Assembly: GCA_964468745.1 (NCBI GenBank) | Contig: CAYXVY010000164.1 | Coordinates: 1-15,215, forward strand | Length of the DNA stretch: 15,215 bases | DNA from: JACPRB01 sp964468745 | GTDB lineage: Bacteria > Planctomycetota > MHYJ01 > JACPRB01 | Direction: 5' to 3' | Part shown: positions 7,227 to 14,668 of the stretch, piece after piece | How the letters are laid out: the number at the start of each line of letters is the position of its first letter | How positions within the stretch are numbered: the first letter of the stretch is position 1 | Made by a program: the position numbers and the translations under genes | The notes under the pieces: generated by a model | What the model saw: only the letters and a program-made list of their open reading frames with translations | What the model was told of the DNA's origin: nothing | The model's database searches: none

Positions 7227-8720
7227 ATGGTGCGGTGGGCGAGCACGGCGGTCGTTTCTCTGTTGCTGCTGGGCGCTTCGCCACAACAGGAGAAGGACGA
7301 GGAAAAGCTGGCCGAAGCGATGCTCCGCAGGGCGGACGCGCTCATCGAGGCAAAGGAGTTCGAGCAGGCGCGCGTGACCTTCTGGTACATCGCGAAGAAA
7401 TGGCCGAACACGAAGACGGCCGAAATCGCGAACTACCGCGGCGGCGAGAACTGCGTCATCGACGTGCGCAAGGTGCACGACACGGGCCCGTCCGAGAATC
7501 GCATCGACGTCCATATCATGGCGGACAGCTTCGGCTACACGAACGCCGACCAGCGCACGTGGCTGACGGTATCGAAAGGGTTCTCGATCCAGCTCACGGA
7601 CTGGGGGATGTTCCGCGAGTACAAGAACTACTTCAACTGCTGGCGCGTCTCGCTCGCCTCGAAGGAGAAAGGGACGTCGACCGAGACGAAGAAGTTCGAT
7701 ACGGCGCTCGGCGGCAGCACGTCGGACGCGGGCGGCGGCTACTGGCTCGATGACACGAAGGCCGCGGCCGTCGCCGCGAAGATCCCGAGCAACGACGGCG
7801 TGTGGCTGGTGCTCATCCGCATGGGCGGGGGAGTCGATTCCGGCGGCGGGTCGAGACAGGCGTCCGCGGTGATGTGGTCGGGCGGCGGCACGCTGATCCA
7901 CGAGTTCGGCCACTCGTTCGGCGGACTCATGGACGAGTACACGAGCGAGCCGGGCGGCATGCCGAACGGATTCCGGCGTCCCATCGGACGCGGCGTGAAC
8001 ATTTCAGAGACCGCCGATCCGAAGAAGGTGCCGTGGGCGCATTGGCTGGAGAGACCCGAAGTCGCGCGCGCAGCAGGTGTCGGCGTCTTCAAGGGGGGCA
8101 ACGCGCACGAGGAAGGTCAGTGGCGTCCGACCCCGGGCGGCTGCACGATGGACAGCGCGGGCGGCACGTTCTGCCCGATCTGCCGCGAGCGCATCCTGCT
8201 CAACATCTACACGCGCGTGAACCCGATCGACGACGCGGCTCCACTTGAAGAATCGCGCGTGCGGCTCAAGAAGACCGGCGACAAGATAGCGCTCGAAGAT
8301 CCCGACGCGCTGCCGTGGGTGCTGCCGATGCAACCCTTCTCACACAGGCTCACGGTGAAGTGGAAAGTGAAGTTCCTCGGAGTCGATTCGACCCCGACCG
8401 GCGAGTCGGCGGTGGAAAAGCCACGCGACCCGGCGCCCGCGAAGCGCGGTCGCACGGGCGTGTCGCTTCCGTTCGAGGGCGACGATTGCAAATCGCTCGT
8501 AAGGCCCGACAAGAAGGGGCGTCCTCTCGAACGCCCGGACTTTTCAAAGTTGAAGCTGGAGCCGGGCCGGTACGTCGTGACGGTCGAGGTGCGTGACGAG
8601 GTGTGCGACGACAAGAAGGACCCGGAAACGAAGCAGCCGGTCAAGGTGCCGTGGGTCGTGAAGGACGACAAGAACCTGCTGGTCGAGCGGGCCACGTGGG
8701 AAGTGGTCGTGCAAAACTGA
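7227..8720 (+). CDS. secreted M64-type (IgA peptidase family) zinc metallopeptidase
   Basis: A 497-residue protein with a signal peptide (MVRWASTAVVSLLLLGAS). Next comes a short TPR-like helical pair (about 24-67: AEAMLRRADALIEAKEFEQA), then the catalytic domain (about 75-340). The zinc motif is HEFGHSFGGLMDE: H225, catalytic E226, H229 and D236 as third ligand. This is the HExxHxxxxxxD pattern of the M64 family. Other family marks are DSFGYT near residue 105, GVNISETADPKKVPWAHWL, and a Met-turn region GGCTMD followed by FCPICRERI. The C-terminal third (about 345-497) is beta-rich and ends in a segment like a cell-surface beta-sandwich (GRYVVTVEVRDEV). Secretion and proteolysis outside the cell are expected; the substrate is unknown, and immunoglobulin is only the historical name. 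A six-base-pair hairpin begins at the stop codon. Confidence 0.9.
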   Translation: MVRWASTAVVSLLLLGASPQQEKDEEKLAEAMLRRADALIEAKEFEQARVTFWYIAKKWPNTKTAEIANYRGGENCVIDVRKVHDTGPSENRIDVHIMADSFGYTNADQRTWLTVSKGFSIQLTDWGMFREYKNYFNCWRVSLASKEKGTSTETKKFDTALGGSTSDAGGGYWLDDTKAAAVAAKIPSNDGVWLVLIRMGGGVDSGGGSRQASAVMWSGGGTLIHEFGHSFGGLMDEYTSEPGGMPNGFRRPIGRGVNISETADPKKVPWAHWLERPEVARAAGVGVFKGGNAHEEGQWRPTPGGCTMDSAGGTFCPICRERILLNIYTRVNPIDDAAPLEESRVRLKKTGDKIALEDPDALPWVLPMQPFSHRLTVKWKVKFLGVDSTPTGESAVEKPRDPAPAKRGRTGVSLPFEGDDCKSLVRPDKKGRPLERPDFSKLKLEPGRYVVTVEVRDEVCDDKKDPETKQPVKVPWVVKDDKNLLVERATWEVVVQN

Positions 8721-8733
8721 GCGCTCGGCGCTC
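8719..8733 (+). terminator. small hairpin at the end of the M64 gene
   Basis: GAGCGC and GCGCTC pair perfectly around a 3-nt loop, starting within the stop codon, in the 25-bp gap before the convergent LamG-like gene. No T-tract follows, so it is only a candidate terminator. Confidence 0.25.
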
Positions 8734-8745
8734 CGAGTGCCGCGT

Positions 8746-9504
8746 CTACCGCACTCCGCGAACGCGCACGTAGTCGAGCTTGCCCCGGAAGGGGTGCTCG
8801 CCTTCCTTGTCCGGACGGTGCCGGCCGAGGAGCATCGACCCTGTTGGGGTCCCGTCCGCCGCCGCGATGCGAGCGCCCGTATTGCGGATGGCGTGGGTGG
8901 CGGTCAGTGTTCCTGCCACGTATTGCCGCACGACCTTGCCGTCGTACGTTGTCTTGAGGACCACCCACTTCTGTGCCGGAATCTCGCTCGAACCGATCCC
9001 GATCCAGCCCCAGTAGTAGAACCGGTCCTTCGTGTCATCTTGAAGAGGCGGGCCCTTGCCCCAGCGCGTGTCGCCGCCCTCCTCGGGCGCAAGATCGGAG
9101 ACGAGCGTGGGGAAATTGAAGCACGGCCGACCCTTCGATGAGCCGAGCGCGTGCACCGCGGTCACGAAGAGCGCATGCGAGGCGATCGTGTTGTAGTAGG
9201 TTGCGGGGTTTTCAAGCCACACCCGCACCTCGATCTCGATCGTCCGGAATCCCCGGGCGGTGTCGAACGCGCGCGTCGGAATTTCGATATGGTCGCGCTG
9301 GTCGAAGACGGCGCAGCCCGCTTCAAACGTCACGCCGTGCGATGTGCCGTGTTGCTTCCACAGGCTGGAGTCGGAGGCGTCGCCGCGATCGAACGACCAG
9401 TGCCCCAGGAGCGCCAGATCCTGGGGACGACTGGTATCGCCGGACGCCGCCGCGGTCAGGATCACGCCAAGAAGTGCCGTGCGAAGCGCCGTGCCTGTGC
9501 CCAT
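8746..9504 (-). CDS. exported LamG/concanavalin-like jelly-roll protein
   Basis: From the ATG at 9504 this is a 252-residue protein with a signal peptide (MGTGTALRTALLGVILTAAASG). A GTG at 9522 would add six residues ahead of it. The body follows a LamG-like laminin-G/pentraxin pattern. It opens with LLGHWSFDRGDASDSS (about 32-47), a typical first strand of these domains, and continues with the HGTSHGVTFEAGCAVF strand and DHIEIP. The last strand motif is MLLGRH followed by FRGKLDYVRV (near 240-250). Such domains bind carbohydrates or other ligands outside the cell; no catalytic site is visible and the ligand is unknown. It follows the cupin gene by 38 bp on the same strand (20 bp if the GTG is used), so the two may share a transcript. 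Confidence 0.8.
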   Translation of the reverse strand: MGTGTALRTALLGVILTAAASGDTSRPQDLALLGHWSFDRGDASDSSLWKQHGTSHGVTFEAGCAVFDQRDHIEIPTRAFDTARGFRTIEIEVRVWLENPATYYNTIASHALFVTAVHALGSSKGRPCFNFPTLVSDLAPEEGGDTRWGKGPPLQDDTKDRFYYWGWIGIGSSEIPAQKWVVLKTTYDGKVVRQYVAGTLTATHAIRNTGARIAAADGTPTGSMLLGRHRPDKEGEHPFRGKLDYVRVRGVR

Positions 9505-9542
9505 CAATAATGAGCCTATCACGACGCGCGGGCGCGCGCCGG

Positions 9543-9977
9543 TTACTTCTTGTCGAAGACGATGTCGAATTTCCCTGACGTCTCCTGGTAGAACAGCGCG
9601 CCGTCCTTCGCGTCGCCCGTGCTGACGTGGCGGTCGCCGCCGGGAAGTGAGATGTACTGGCCGGCACTGATGCGCCGTTCCTCGCCCTTCTCCGGCTTGT
9701 AGACGTACGCGCCCTTCAGTACGACGAGGCGCATGTCACTTGTGTGCGTGTGCATGTCGAATTTTGCGCCCGGCTCGAACTTGACGAAATTCCCGGATGC
9801 GCCCAGGTTAGGGTCGCCCCAGAGGGTCGCGATCGAGGCGCCGGGTGCGAGTTCCTTGAACTCGACCTTGGCCGAGTCGACGATTTTCACTTCCTTCTTG
9901 TCCTGCGCTGCCATCGCGCCGAGCCAGCCGAACGCGAACGCGGCGAGCACGATCCCCACGCTCATGATGTGCTTCAT
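9543..9977 (-). CDS. exported single-domain cupin (ChrR/DUF4437-like)
   Basis: The ATG at 9977 gives 144 residues and is set by an AGGAG 6 nt upstream. The open frame continues to 10037, but that extension lacks a signal peptide start. Residues 1-24 are a cleavable signal (GWLGAMA then AQDKK). The cupin core shows FEPGAKFDMHTHTSDMR, with H76 and H78, then KGAYVY, and the second motif PGGDRHVS with H117. These three His are the usual metal ligands; the Glu of classical cupin motif 1 is not in its usual place. The arrangement with G.LWGDP.LG near 53-59 recalls DUF4437 and anti-sigma ChrR cupin domains. Its substrate is unknown; it probably acts in the periplasm or at the cell surface. Confidence 0.85.
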   Translation of the reverse strand: MKHIMSVGIVLAAFAFGWLGAMAAQDKKEVKIVDSAKVEFKELAPGASIATLWGDPNLGASGNFVKFEPGAKFDMHTHTSDMRLVVLKGAYVYKPEKGEERRISAGQYISLPGGDRHVSTGDAKDGALFYQETSGKFDIVFDKK

Positions 9978-9983
9978 GCGATT

Positions 9984-9988
9984 CTCCT
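9984..9988 (-). promoter_or_regulatory. ribosome binding site of the cupin gene
   Basis: On the minus strand this reads AGGAG, 6 nt before the ATG at 9977. It decides between this start and the longer frame beginning at 10037. Confidence 0.8.
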
Positions 9989-10039
9989 GAGAAGAGTAGA
10001 GGGGCGGGATGCTACAGACGTGCCCCGGTCGCGTCAAGA

Positions 10040-10357
10040 TCAGGGGGCAAGCTTCAGCGTAATCGTGCCGCGGTGACGAAGCAACGCGCGCAGGTCCTCC
10101 GAGGCGCGCTGCGGCCGGGCCACTCGTGCACGGAACGTGTCGAGGATGCGAGCGGCCAGTGCGGCGAGCGGCTTGTCGTCGGGTTTCGCCTCATCTTCGT
10201 AGAAAATCTCGAGCGAGCCGATTCGCTGGGCGCCCTTCACTTCCACTCCCGCGATATCGATGCCCGCGATCTTCAGATCGTGCGCGATTTGAAGCAGTTC
10301 CTCTTCGAGCAATTCGCAATCGTCGTCCGTCAGCGGCGGCACCACGTCGATTTGCAT
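10040..10357 (-). CDS. small unrecognised soluble protein
   Basis: A 105-residue protein starting at the ATG at 10357. It begins with a beta strand (MQIDVVPPL), then an acidic helix (TDDDCELLEEELLQIAHDL), a second strand region (IDIAGVEVKGAQRIGSLEIFY), an Arg/Ala-rich helix (LAALAARILDTFRARV) and a last strand (GTITLKLAP). There is no signal peptide or membrane segment, so it should be cytosolic. I do not recognise the family. It lies 19 bp after the stop of the second ABC permease on the same strand and could be the last gene of that operon. It could also have its own promoter. Confidence 0.65.
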   Translation of the reverse strand: MQIDVVPPLTDDDCELLEEELLQIAHDLKIAGIDIAGVEVKGAQRIGSLEIFYEDEAKPDDKPLAALAARILDTFRARVARPQRASEDLRALLRHRGTITLKLAP

Positions 10358-10376
10358 GGCTGGATTGTACTTTCCG

Positions 10377-11165
10377 CTACGACGACGCCGACGCGTACGA
10401 GCGAAGGCCGATCGTCCACATCGAGACCATGAGCACGAAGGCGCACGCCGTCACGCCGGCGATGTGGGCCAGCAGCATCCACGAATAGCCGGTGAACAGT
10501 CCGTACGCGGGCAGCGACGTCGTGAGAGCGAGCGGAAGCAGCGACAGCAGGATGCGCCGCGTCCATCCGCGGTAGATCGTGTGCGGGCGCGATCCGCACT
10601 GGTCGACCGACCAGAAGATCTCGCGCAGGCCGCTCGACGTGTGCATCCAGAACGTTGGGATGAGGAACATGAGCTGCAGAGAGTAGTGAAGGAAGACGCC
10701 GACGAGCAGCAGCAGCACGTAGAGCGTCAACGGTCCGGCGCCGAGCGGGCCGGGGAAGCGGACGATCGCCCACGCGAAGATCCCGACGGCCATGATCAGG
10801 TTGATGAACGAATTTGCGGCGAACTCGCGCAGGCTGAGGAAAAAGAGCGACGACACGGGCCGCGTCAGGTGGTAGTCGAGATCGCCGTTGTTGATGGCGA
10901 TCGGAAGCATCCACATGTTGTTGGCGAAGAGCGTCATCTGGATCGCGTCCGCAACGAAAACGCCGCCGAGGAAGAGAAACGTCTGGTCGAACGTCCAGCC
11001 GCCGAGATTGTCCGTGTGCTCGAAGAGCACCCAGAAGAACGCCGTGTTCACGCAGTACCACAGCGCATCCATGAAGATGCGAAACGTGAAATCGAACCGG
11101 AACATCATCGCCCGGCTGAACGAGAAGCGGACGAAGTGGGCGTAGAGGCGGAGGTAGCGCGTCAT
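10377..11165 (-). CDS. ABC-2 type transporter permease (COG3694-like)
   Basis: The ATG at 11165 gives 262 residues (MTRYLRLYAHFVRFSFSRAM). The frame stays open to 11993, but that part lies antisense-like over the partner permease and is not used. About six hydrophobic segments are visible, including TFLFLGGVFVADAIQMTLF, FINLIMAVGIFAWAIV, LTLYVLLLLVGVFLHYSL and LAHIAGVTACAFVLMVS. The motif NNGDLDYHLTRPVSSLF after the second segment is typical of this ABC-2 permease group. Its start overlaps the stop of the first permease by 4 bp (ATGA), so the two are translationally coupled. With that permease and the ATPase at 12102-13091 it forms a three-subunit inner-membrane transporter, probably an exporter. 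The substrate cannot be told from sequence. Confidence 0.9.
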   Translation of the reverse strand: MTRYLRLYAHFVRFSFSRAMMFRFDFTFRIFMDALWYCVNTAFFWVLFEHTDNLGGWTFDQTFLFLGGVFVADAIQMTLFANNMWMLPIAINNGDLDYHLTRPVSSLFFLSLREFAANSFINLIMAVGIFAWAIVRFPGPLGAGPLTLYVLLLLVGVFLHYSLQLMFLIPTFWMHTSSGLREIFWSVDQCGSRPHTIYRGWTRRILLSLLPLALTTSLPAYGLFTGYSWMLLAHIAGVTACAFVLMVSMWTIGLRSYASASS

Positions 11166-11968
11166 AGCCCGACTCCGGTGTACTGCAGGCTCCCGCGCCG
11201 CCAGATCAGCATGCTCATCGCGATGAAACCGAGGCACCACGCGGAACCGATGGCCAGTCCGACCGCCCACTCCGCAGGTCCGACGCGCCCGAGCAGGACG
11301 TCGGCAGGAAAGGCGAAGAGGAATCGAAACGGAAGAACCTGCACCGTCTTCTGTGACCAGGAGGGGAAGAGCGCGATCGGGATGAGCATGCCGCCGAGCA
11401 AGCGCGACGCCAGCCGGTTCGCCACCATCAGGCTCCACACGTTTTCCGCCCAGAACGCGACCGACTGGATCGGGAACGTGATGAGGAACTGCAGCAGGAT
11501 CGCGAGCGCGAGCGCCGGTGCGCACATCGCGGCGGAGGCCCACGTGATCCCCTCGGGCCAGCCGAAGGTGAACGGCATCCACGCGGCGAAGAGGACGCAC
11601 TGGAGCACGCCCGGCGCCAGCGGGCCCAGCGACATCGCGAACTTTACGACGCCGTACGGTGCCGGGTAGATGAGATACCTGCTGAGGGAGCCCGCGTAGA
11701 TGTCCTCCGAGACGGCGTGCTCGAATTCCGTCAGCGTCACGAGCTTCGCGACCAGCGCGACGACGACGAAGTACACGAGCATGCTGCTCTTCGTGAATCC
11801 CGCCACGATGTCCTGTCCTGATCCATCGAAAACGGCGAGCGTGATGAAGTACGTGATCCCGATCGTGACGGCGAGGCCGACCACCGCGTTGATCCAGAAG
11901 TCGGCGCGGTACGACATGCGCTTGCGCATTTCGAGGCTGACGATCTGGAAGAACAGTCTGGGATTCAA
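11162..11968 (-). CDS. ABC-2 type transporter permease (COG4587-like)
   Basis: The preferred start is TTG at 11968 (268 residues), since GAGGTG lies 5 nt upstream of it. An ATG at 11986 would add six residues but abuts the repeat arm and has no proper ribosome site. The frame continues to 12181, but that extension translates the inverted repeat (FHHKDTKTRR...) and is spurious. The N terminus (LFFQIVSLEMRKRMSYRADFW) is the cytosolic lead-in typical of ABC-2 permeases, followed by about six membrane segments. One is WINAVVGLAVTIGITYFITL. The loop DIYAGSLSRYLIYPAPY corresponds to the GDLDYHLTRP loop of the partner. It lies between the ATPase gene and the second permease gene in one operon. Confidence 0.88.
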   Translation of the reverse strand: MNPRLFFQIVSLEMRKRMSYRADFWINAVVGLAVTIGITYFITLAVFDGSGQDIVAGFTKSSMLVYFVVVALVAKLVTLTEFEHAVSEDIYAGSLSRYLIYPAPYGVVKFAMSLGPLAPGVLQCVLFAAWMPFTFGWPEGITWASAAMCAPALALAILLQFLITFPIQSVAFWAENVWSLMVANRLASRLLGGMLIPIALFPSWSQKTVQVLPFRFLFAFPADVLLGRVGPAEWAVGLAIGSAWCLGFIAMSMLIWRRGSLQYTGVGL

Positions 11969-11973
11969 CGCGC

Positions 11974-11979
11974 CACCTC
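11974..11979 (-). promoter_or_regulatory. ribosome binding site deciding the TTG start of the first permease
   Basis: Read on the minus strand this is GAGGTG, 5 nt before the TTG at 11968. It favours that codon over the ATG at 11986. Confidence 0.6.
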
Positions 11980-11987
11980 GGCACATC

Positions 11988-12091
11988 CACCACAAAGGCA
12001 CGAAGACACCAAGCACTTGATGAAGCCCGTGGAGGCGACTCGCGCGGCGGAGCGCCACCGCATCCCTCCGTGTCTTGGTGTCTTTGTGGTG
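11988..12091. repeat. imperfect inverted repeat of a dispersed CACAAAGACACCAAGACAC-type element
   Basis: Arms 11988-12013 and 12066-12091 pair at 22 of 26 positions around a 52-nt loop. Each arm is a version of CACAAAGACACCAAGACAC. It lies in the 133-bp gap between the ATPase stop and the permease start. Similar sequence is common between genes in many environmental genomes, where it often yields false protein extensions containing FHHKDTKTRR. In RNA it could form a long hairpin, perhaps affecting how much permease is made relative to ATPase. Confidence 0.75.
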
Positions 12092-12101
12092 AAAACTCGA
12101 C

Positions 12102-13091
12102 TCATCGCACGTCGCCCTTCGCGCGCTGGATCTTCTCAATGATGGTTCCGACGTCGACCTCGTCGATCGCGAGATCGGCAACAGGCAGCCGCCGCAGCAA
12201 CTCCGCAGCCGCCTCCGCTACGCGTCCGCGCGGGACGCGCAGTTTGACCATGTCTTCCGTCACGGTCTCCACCTCGCCGAGCGCGGCCAGCCCGTCCTTC
12301 TCGAACGGCTTGCCGTTCTTGTGCAGGTGCGCCGTCACGACCTTGTGGTCGGCGTATGTTTCGACGACCTGCTCCAGGCTGCCGTCAAAGACGATCTCTC
12401 CCTCGCGAATGATCAGGATCCGTTTGCACAGCCGCTCGATGTCCTCCATGTAGTGACTCGTGAGAATCATGGCGGGGCGATTCTGCTCGCGGTACTGCAA
12501 GATGAAGTCGCGGATCGCGCGTTGTGACGTGAGGTCGAGGCCGATCGTCGGCTCGTCGAGGTAAACGACGCGCGGGGCGTGGAGCAGGGCCGCGATGAGC
12601 TCCGCCTTCATGCGCTCGCCGAGCGACAACCGCCGGATCTGCACGTTCAGCTGGTCGGTGAGCCCTAGCACCTTCGCGAGATAGTCGAGATTCGCGCGGT
12701 ACGTGTCGTCCGGGATTCGATAGATTTCCTTGAGCAGGAGAAAGCAGTCCGCCGCAGGCAGGTCCCACCAGAGCTGCGCCTTCTGGCCCATGATGAGGGC
12801 GATCTGGCGGCGGAAGTCGTTGTGCCGCTCCCACGGCCGGAAGCCGAGGACGCGCGCGTCGCCTGCCGTCGGGTGGATGATCCCCGCGAGCATCTTGACG
12901 ATCGTCGTTTTGCCGGCGCCGTTCGCGCCGACGAGGCCGACGATCTCTCCTTCGTCCACGCGGAACGAGACCGACTTCACCGCGTGCTTCTCGACTTTCT
13001 CGCGGTGGAAGAGCGACTTGACCGAGGCGAGGAGCCCGGGGTCCTTCTTGTGGACCACGAACGTCTTTGTCAACCGATCGACTTCTATCAT
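12102..13091 (-). CDS. ABC transporter ATP-binding protein (COG4586-like)
   Basis: A 329-residue ATPase beginning at the ATG at 13091. All nucleotide-binding motifs are intact: Walker A GANGAGKTT (K61), Q-loop MGQK (Q103), signature LSLGE (155-159), Walker B VVYLDEP with D179 and catalytic E180, and switch H213 (LTSHYMED). The N terminus has an insert before Walker A (KKDPGLLASVKSLFHREKVEKHAV). A C-terminal extension of about 90 residues follows the ATPase domain (from about 240). Both are typical of the group paired with COG4587 and COG3694 permeases, found here just downstream. It powers the transporter on the cytosolic face. It is the first gene of the operon. The 153-bp region upstream is shared with the divergent MFS gene and shows no strong promoter boxes on either strand. 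Confidence 0.95.
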   Translation of the reverse strand: MIEVDRLTKTFVVHKKDPGLLASVKSLFHREKVEKHAVKSVSFRVDEGEIVGLVGANGAGKTTIVKMLAGIIHPTAGDARVLGFRPWERHNDFRRQIALIMGQKAQLWWDLPAADCFLLLKEIYRIPDDTYRANLDYLAKVLGLTDQLNVQIRRLSLGERMKAELIAALLHAPRVVYLDEPTIGLDLTSQRAIRDFILQYREQNRPAMILTSHYMEDIERLCKRILIIREGEIVFDGSLEQVVETYADHKVVTAHLHKNGKPFEKDGLAALGEVETVTEDMVKLRVPRGRVAEAAAELLRRLPVADLAIDEVDVGTIIEKIQRAKGDVR

Positions 13092-13244
13092 GGTGCGCCC
13101 GCCGGTTCATGCTCCTCACGGCGAAGGCGGGAGAGGCGACTACGATACCCGAACCGACGCTGCCGAGCACGGTTCGACAAAGCTGACTTCAGGCTACTGT
13201 GATCCTGCCCGCGACGTGTCCGATGTTAGGATGATCGGCTTTCC

Positions 13245-14471
13245 ATGGTAGGCGATTACCTCCGTGTTGTTCCCGGCTTCCAGCGCGCGGCGAAGCTCTT
13301 CCTTCTCGGCGAGCTGCTCGCGGGCATCGGGCACGGGACATTCATGGTGCTGCGCAATCTCTATCTCAAGGAATGCGGGCTGGGAGAAGAGGTGATCGGC
13401 CAGGCGATGGCGGTGTCCGCCCTCGGGAGCGGACTCGTCACGCTGCCGTTCGCCTTCGTGATGGACCGCTGGAAACTGCGGCCGTTTCTCGTCGTCGGCG
13501 CCTTGATCGAGGCGGCCGGGCTGGTGGGAACCGCGCTCTATCCCCAGCCGCTGCCCCTCATGATCTCGAGCTTCTGCGCGGGGATCGGGGTCTCGATGAT
13601 GACCGTTGGTGCGGCCACGTTTTACGCGCGGCATTCCACGCCGGAGGAGCGCCCGTACCTGTTCGGCATCGCGGAAGCGCTCGATCCCGCCGCAATCGTG
13701 ATCGGCGCGGCGCTCGTCTGGTCGCTTTCGACGATGTGGGGAGAGGGACTCGATCCGCAGCGCCGCATCATCCTCATCGGCGCGCTCGTTACGATGACGG
13801 CGGGACCCGCGTTCATGTTGCTGCGCGAGCGGAAGGCGGAGGAGCCGACCGTGAAGACGCGCGAGTTCGAGCCGGGGCCGGTGCTGAAGCTCTGCGTACC
13901 CGCGGCGATCATCGGCCTCGGCGCGGGGCTCACGATCCCCTTCATCAATCTCTATTTCCAGGGACGCTTCGCACAGGGACCGCGCGCATTCTCGCTGATC
14001 CAGTCCGCGGCGCAGGTCGTGACGTTCGTCGCCTTCCTTTCGGCGCCGATACTCGCCCGACGGTTCGGCGGGGCGCGCACGATCGTCGTGTGCCAGCTGC
14101 TCTCGATCCCGTTCTTCTTCGGGATGGCGTACACGATGTCGCTGCCGCTTGCGATCGCGTGTTTCCTCGGGCGCCACGCGCTGATGAACATGGCGGAGCC
14201 CGTGGCCAGCAATTTCATGATGGAGGCGGTGCCGGACCGGCAGCGGACGATGACCGCCGGGCTCAAGAGGATCTCCTGGCAGCTCACGTGGATGCTGGGA
14301 ACGTGGCTCGGCGGATGGATGATCGCGCACCCCGTCACGACGCCGATCGTGCGCGACGGTTATACGGTGACGATGCTGGTGACGATCGCGTTGTATGTTT
14401 TAGGCGCAACGATGTTCTGGTTGTTCTGGCGGCGGTCCGATGTGATGCGCCCGGCTGTCCGCAAGGCTTGA
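13245..14471 (+). CDS. MFS transporter
   Basis: A 408-residue hydrophobic protein with about twelve membrane segments, the usual length for the major facilitator superfamily. The loop between segments 2 and 3 carries a motif-A-like FVMDRWKLRP (D74, R75), and the central cytosolic loop (about 185-210, LLRERKAEEPTVKTREFEPG) separates two six-helix halves. Examples of segments are LPLMISSFCAGIGVSMMTVG and TMLVTIALYVLGATMFWLFW. It moves a small solute across the inner membrane using an ion gradient; the substrate and direction cannot be read from the sequence. The ATG at 13245 is the first usable start, as an ATG at 13231 runs into a stop after six codons. It is divergent from the ABC operon, sharing a 153-bp upstream region. 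Confidence 0.92.
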   Translation: MVGDYLRVVPGFQRAAKLFLLGELLAGIGHGTFMVLRNLYLKECGLGEEVIGQAMAVSALGSGLVTLPFAFVMDRWKLRPFLVVGALIEAAGLVGTALYPQPLPLMISSFCAGIGVSMMTVGAATFYARHSTPEERPYLFGIAEALDPAAIVIGAALVWSLSTMWGEGLDPQRRIILIGALVTMTAGPAFMLLRERKAEEPTVKTREFEPGPVLKLCVPAAIIGLGAGLTIPFINLYFQGRFAQGPRAFSLIQSAAQVVTFVAFLSAPILARRFGGARTIVVCQLLSIPFFFGMAYTMSLPLAIACFLGRHALMNMAEPVASNFMMEAVPDRQRTMTAGLKRISWQLTWMLGTWLGGWMIAHPVTTPIVRDGYTVTMLVTIALYVLGATMFWLFWRRSDVMRPAVRKA

Positions 14472-14504
14472 TGGTTGCGGCGGCGCGTGCTACAACTTCG
14501 CGCC

Positions 14505-14573
14505 ATGGCAGCAGGTTTTCAGGGCGGGCGCCGCGAGAAGCGCCGCAAGCGCAAGAAGAACAAGAAGAAGTAG
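14505..14573 (+). CDS. possible 22-residue strongly basic micro-protein
   Basis: An ATG at 14505 opens a 22-codon frame ending in TAG at 14571-14573. It begins MAAGFQGGRR and then is almost all Lys and Arg (EKRRKRKKNKKK). It lies 33 bp after the MFS stop on the same strand. Such short basic peptides can bind RNA or ribosomes, but I recognise no family. The start lacks a clear Shine-Dalgarno. It may be a chance frame, though 12 of the 22 residues being Lys or Arg is striking. Confidence 0.4.
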   Translation: MAAGFQGGRREKRRKRKKNKKK

Positions 14574-14607
14574 GTCCGTTTCCGCAGTTCTTCTTCCGCG
14601 ATCTCAC

Positions 14608-14625
14608 GTCGCGCACGCGCGCGAC
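14608..14625. terminator. GC-rich hairpin between convergent genes
   Basis: GTCGCGC and GCGCGAC pair perfectly (7 bp) around an ACGC loop, in the gap between the plus-strand MFS/micro-ORF unit and the minus-strand CAP gene. There is no T-tract on either side, so function as a terminator is only plausible. Confidence 0.35.
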
Positions 14626-14668
14626 AGGGGCTGTCGGCAGCCTTCGCTCGCGCGAACGCCCGTCGCGC

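Noticed and set aside
10356..11669. 437-codon plus-strand frame opposite the two permeases
   Set aside because: Charged low-complexity shadow; the minus strand encodes proper membrane proteins.
11969..12181. N-terminal extension of the first permease up to 12181
   Set aside because: It translates the inverted repeat and the end of the ATPase gene; a ribosome site marks the TTG at 11968.
13194..14330. 378-codon minus-strand frame opposite the MFS gene
   Set aside because: Shadow frame; the opposite strand has clear membrane segments and an MFS motif.
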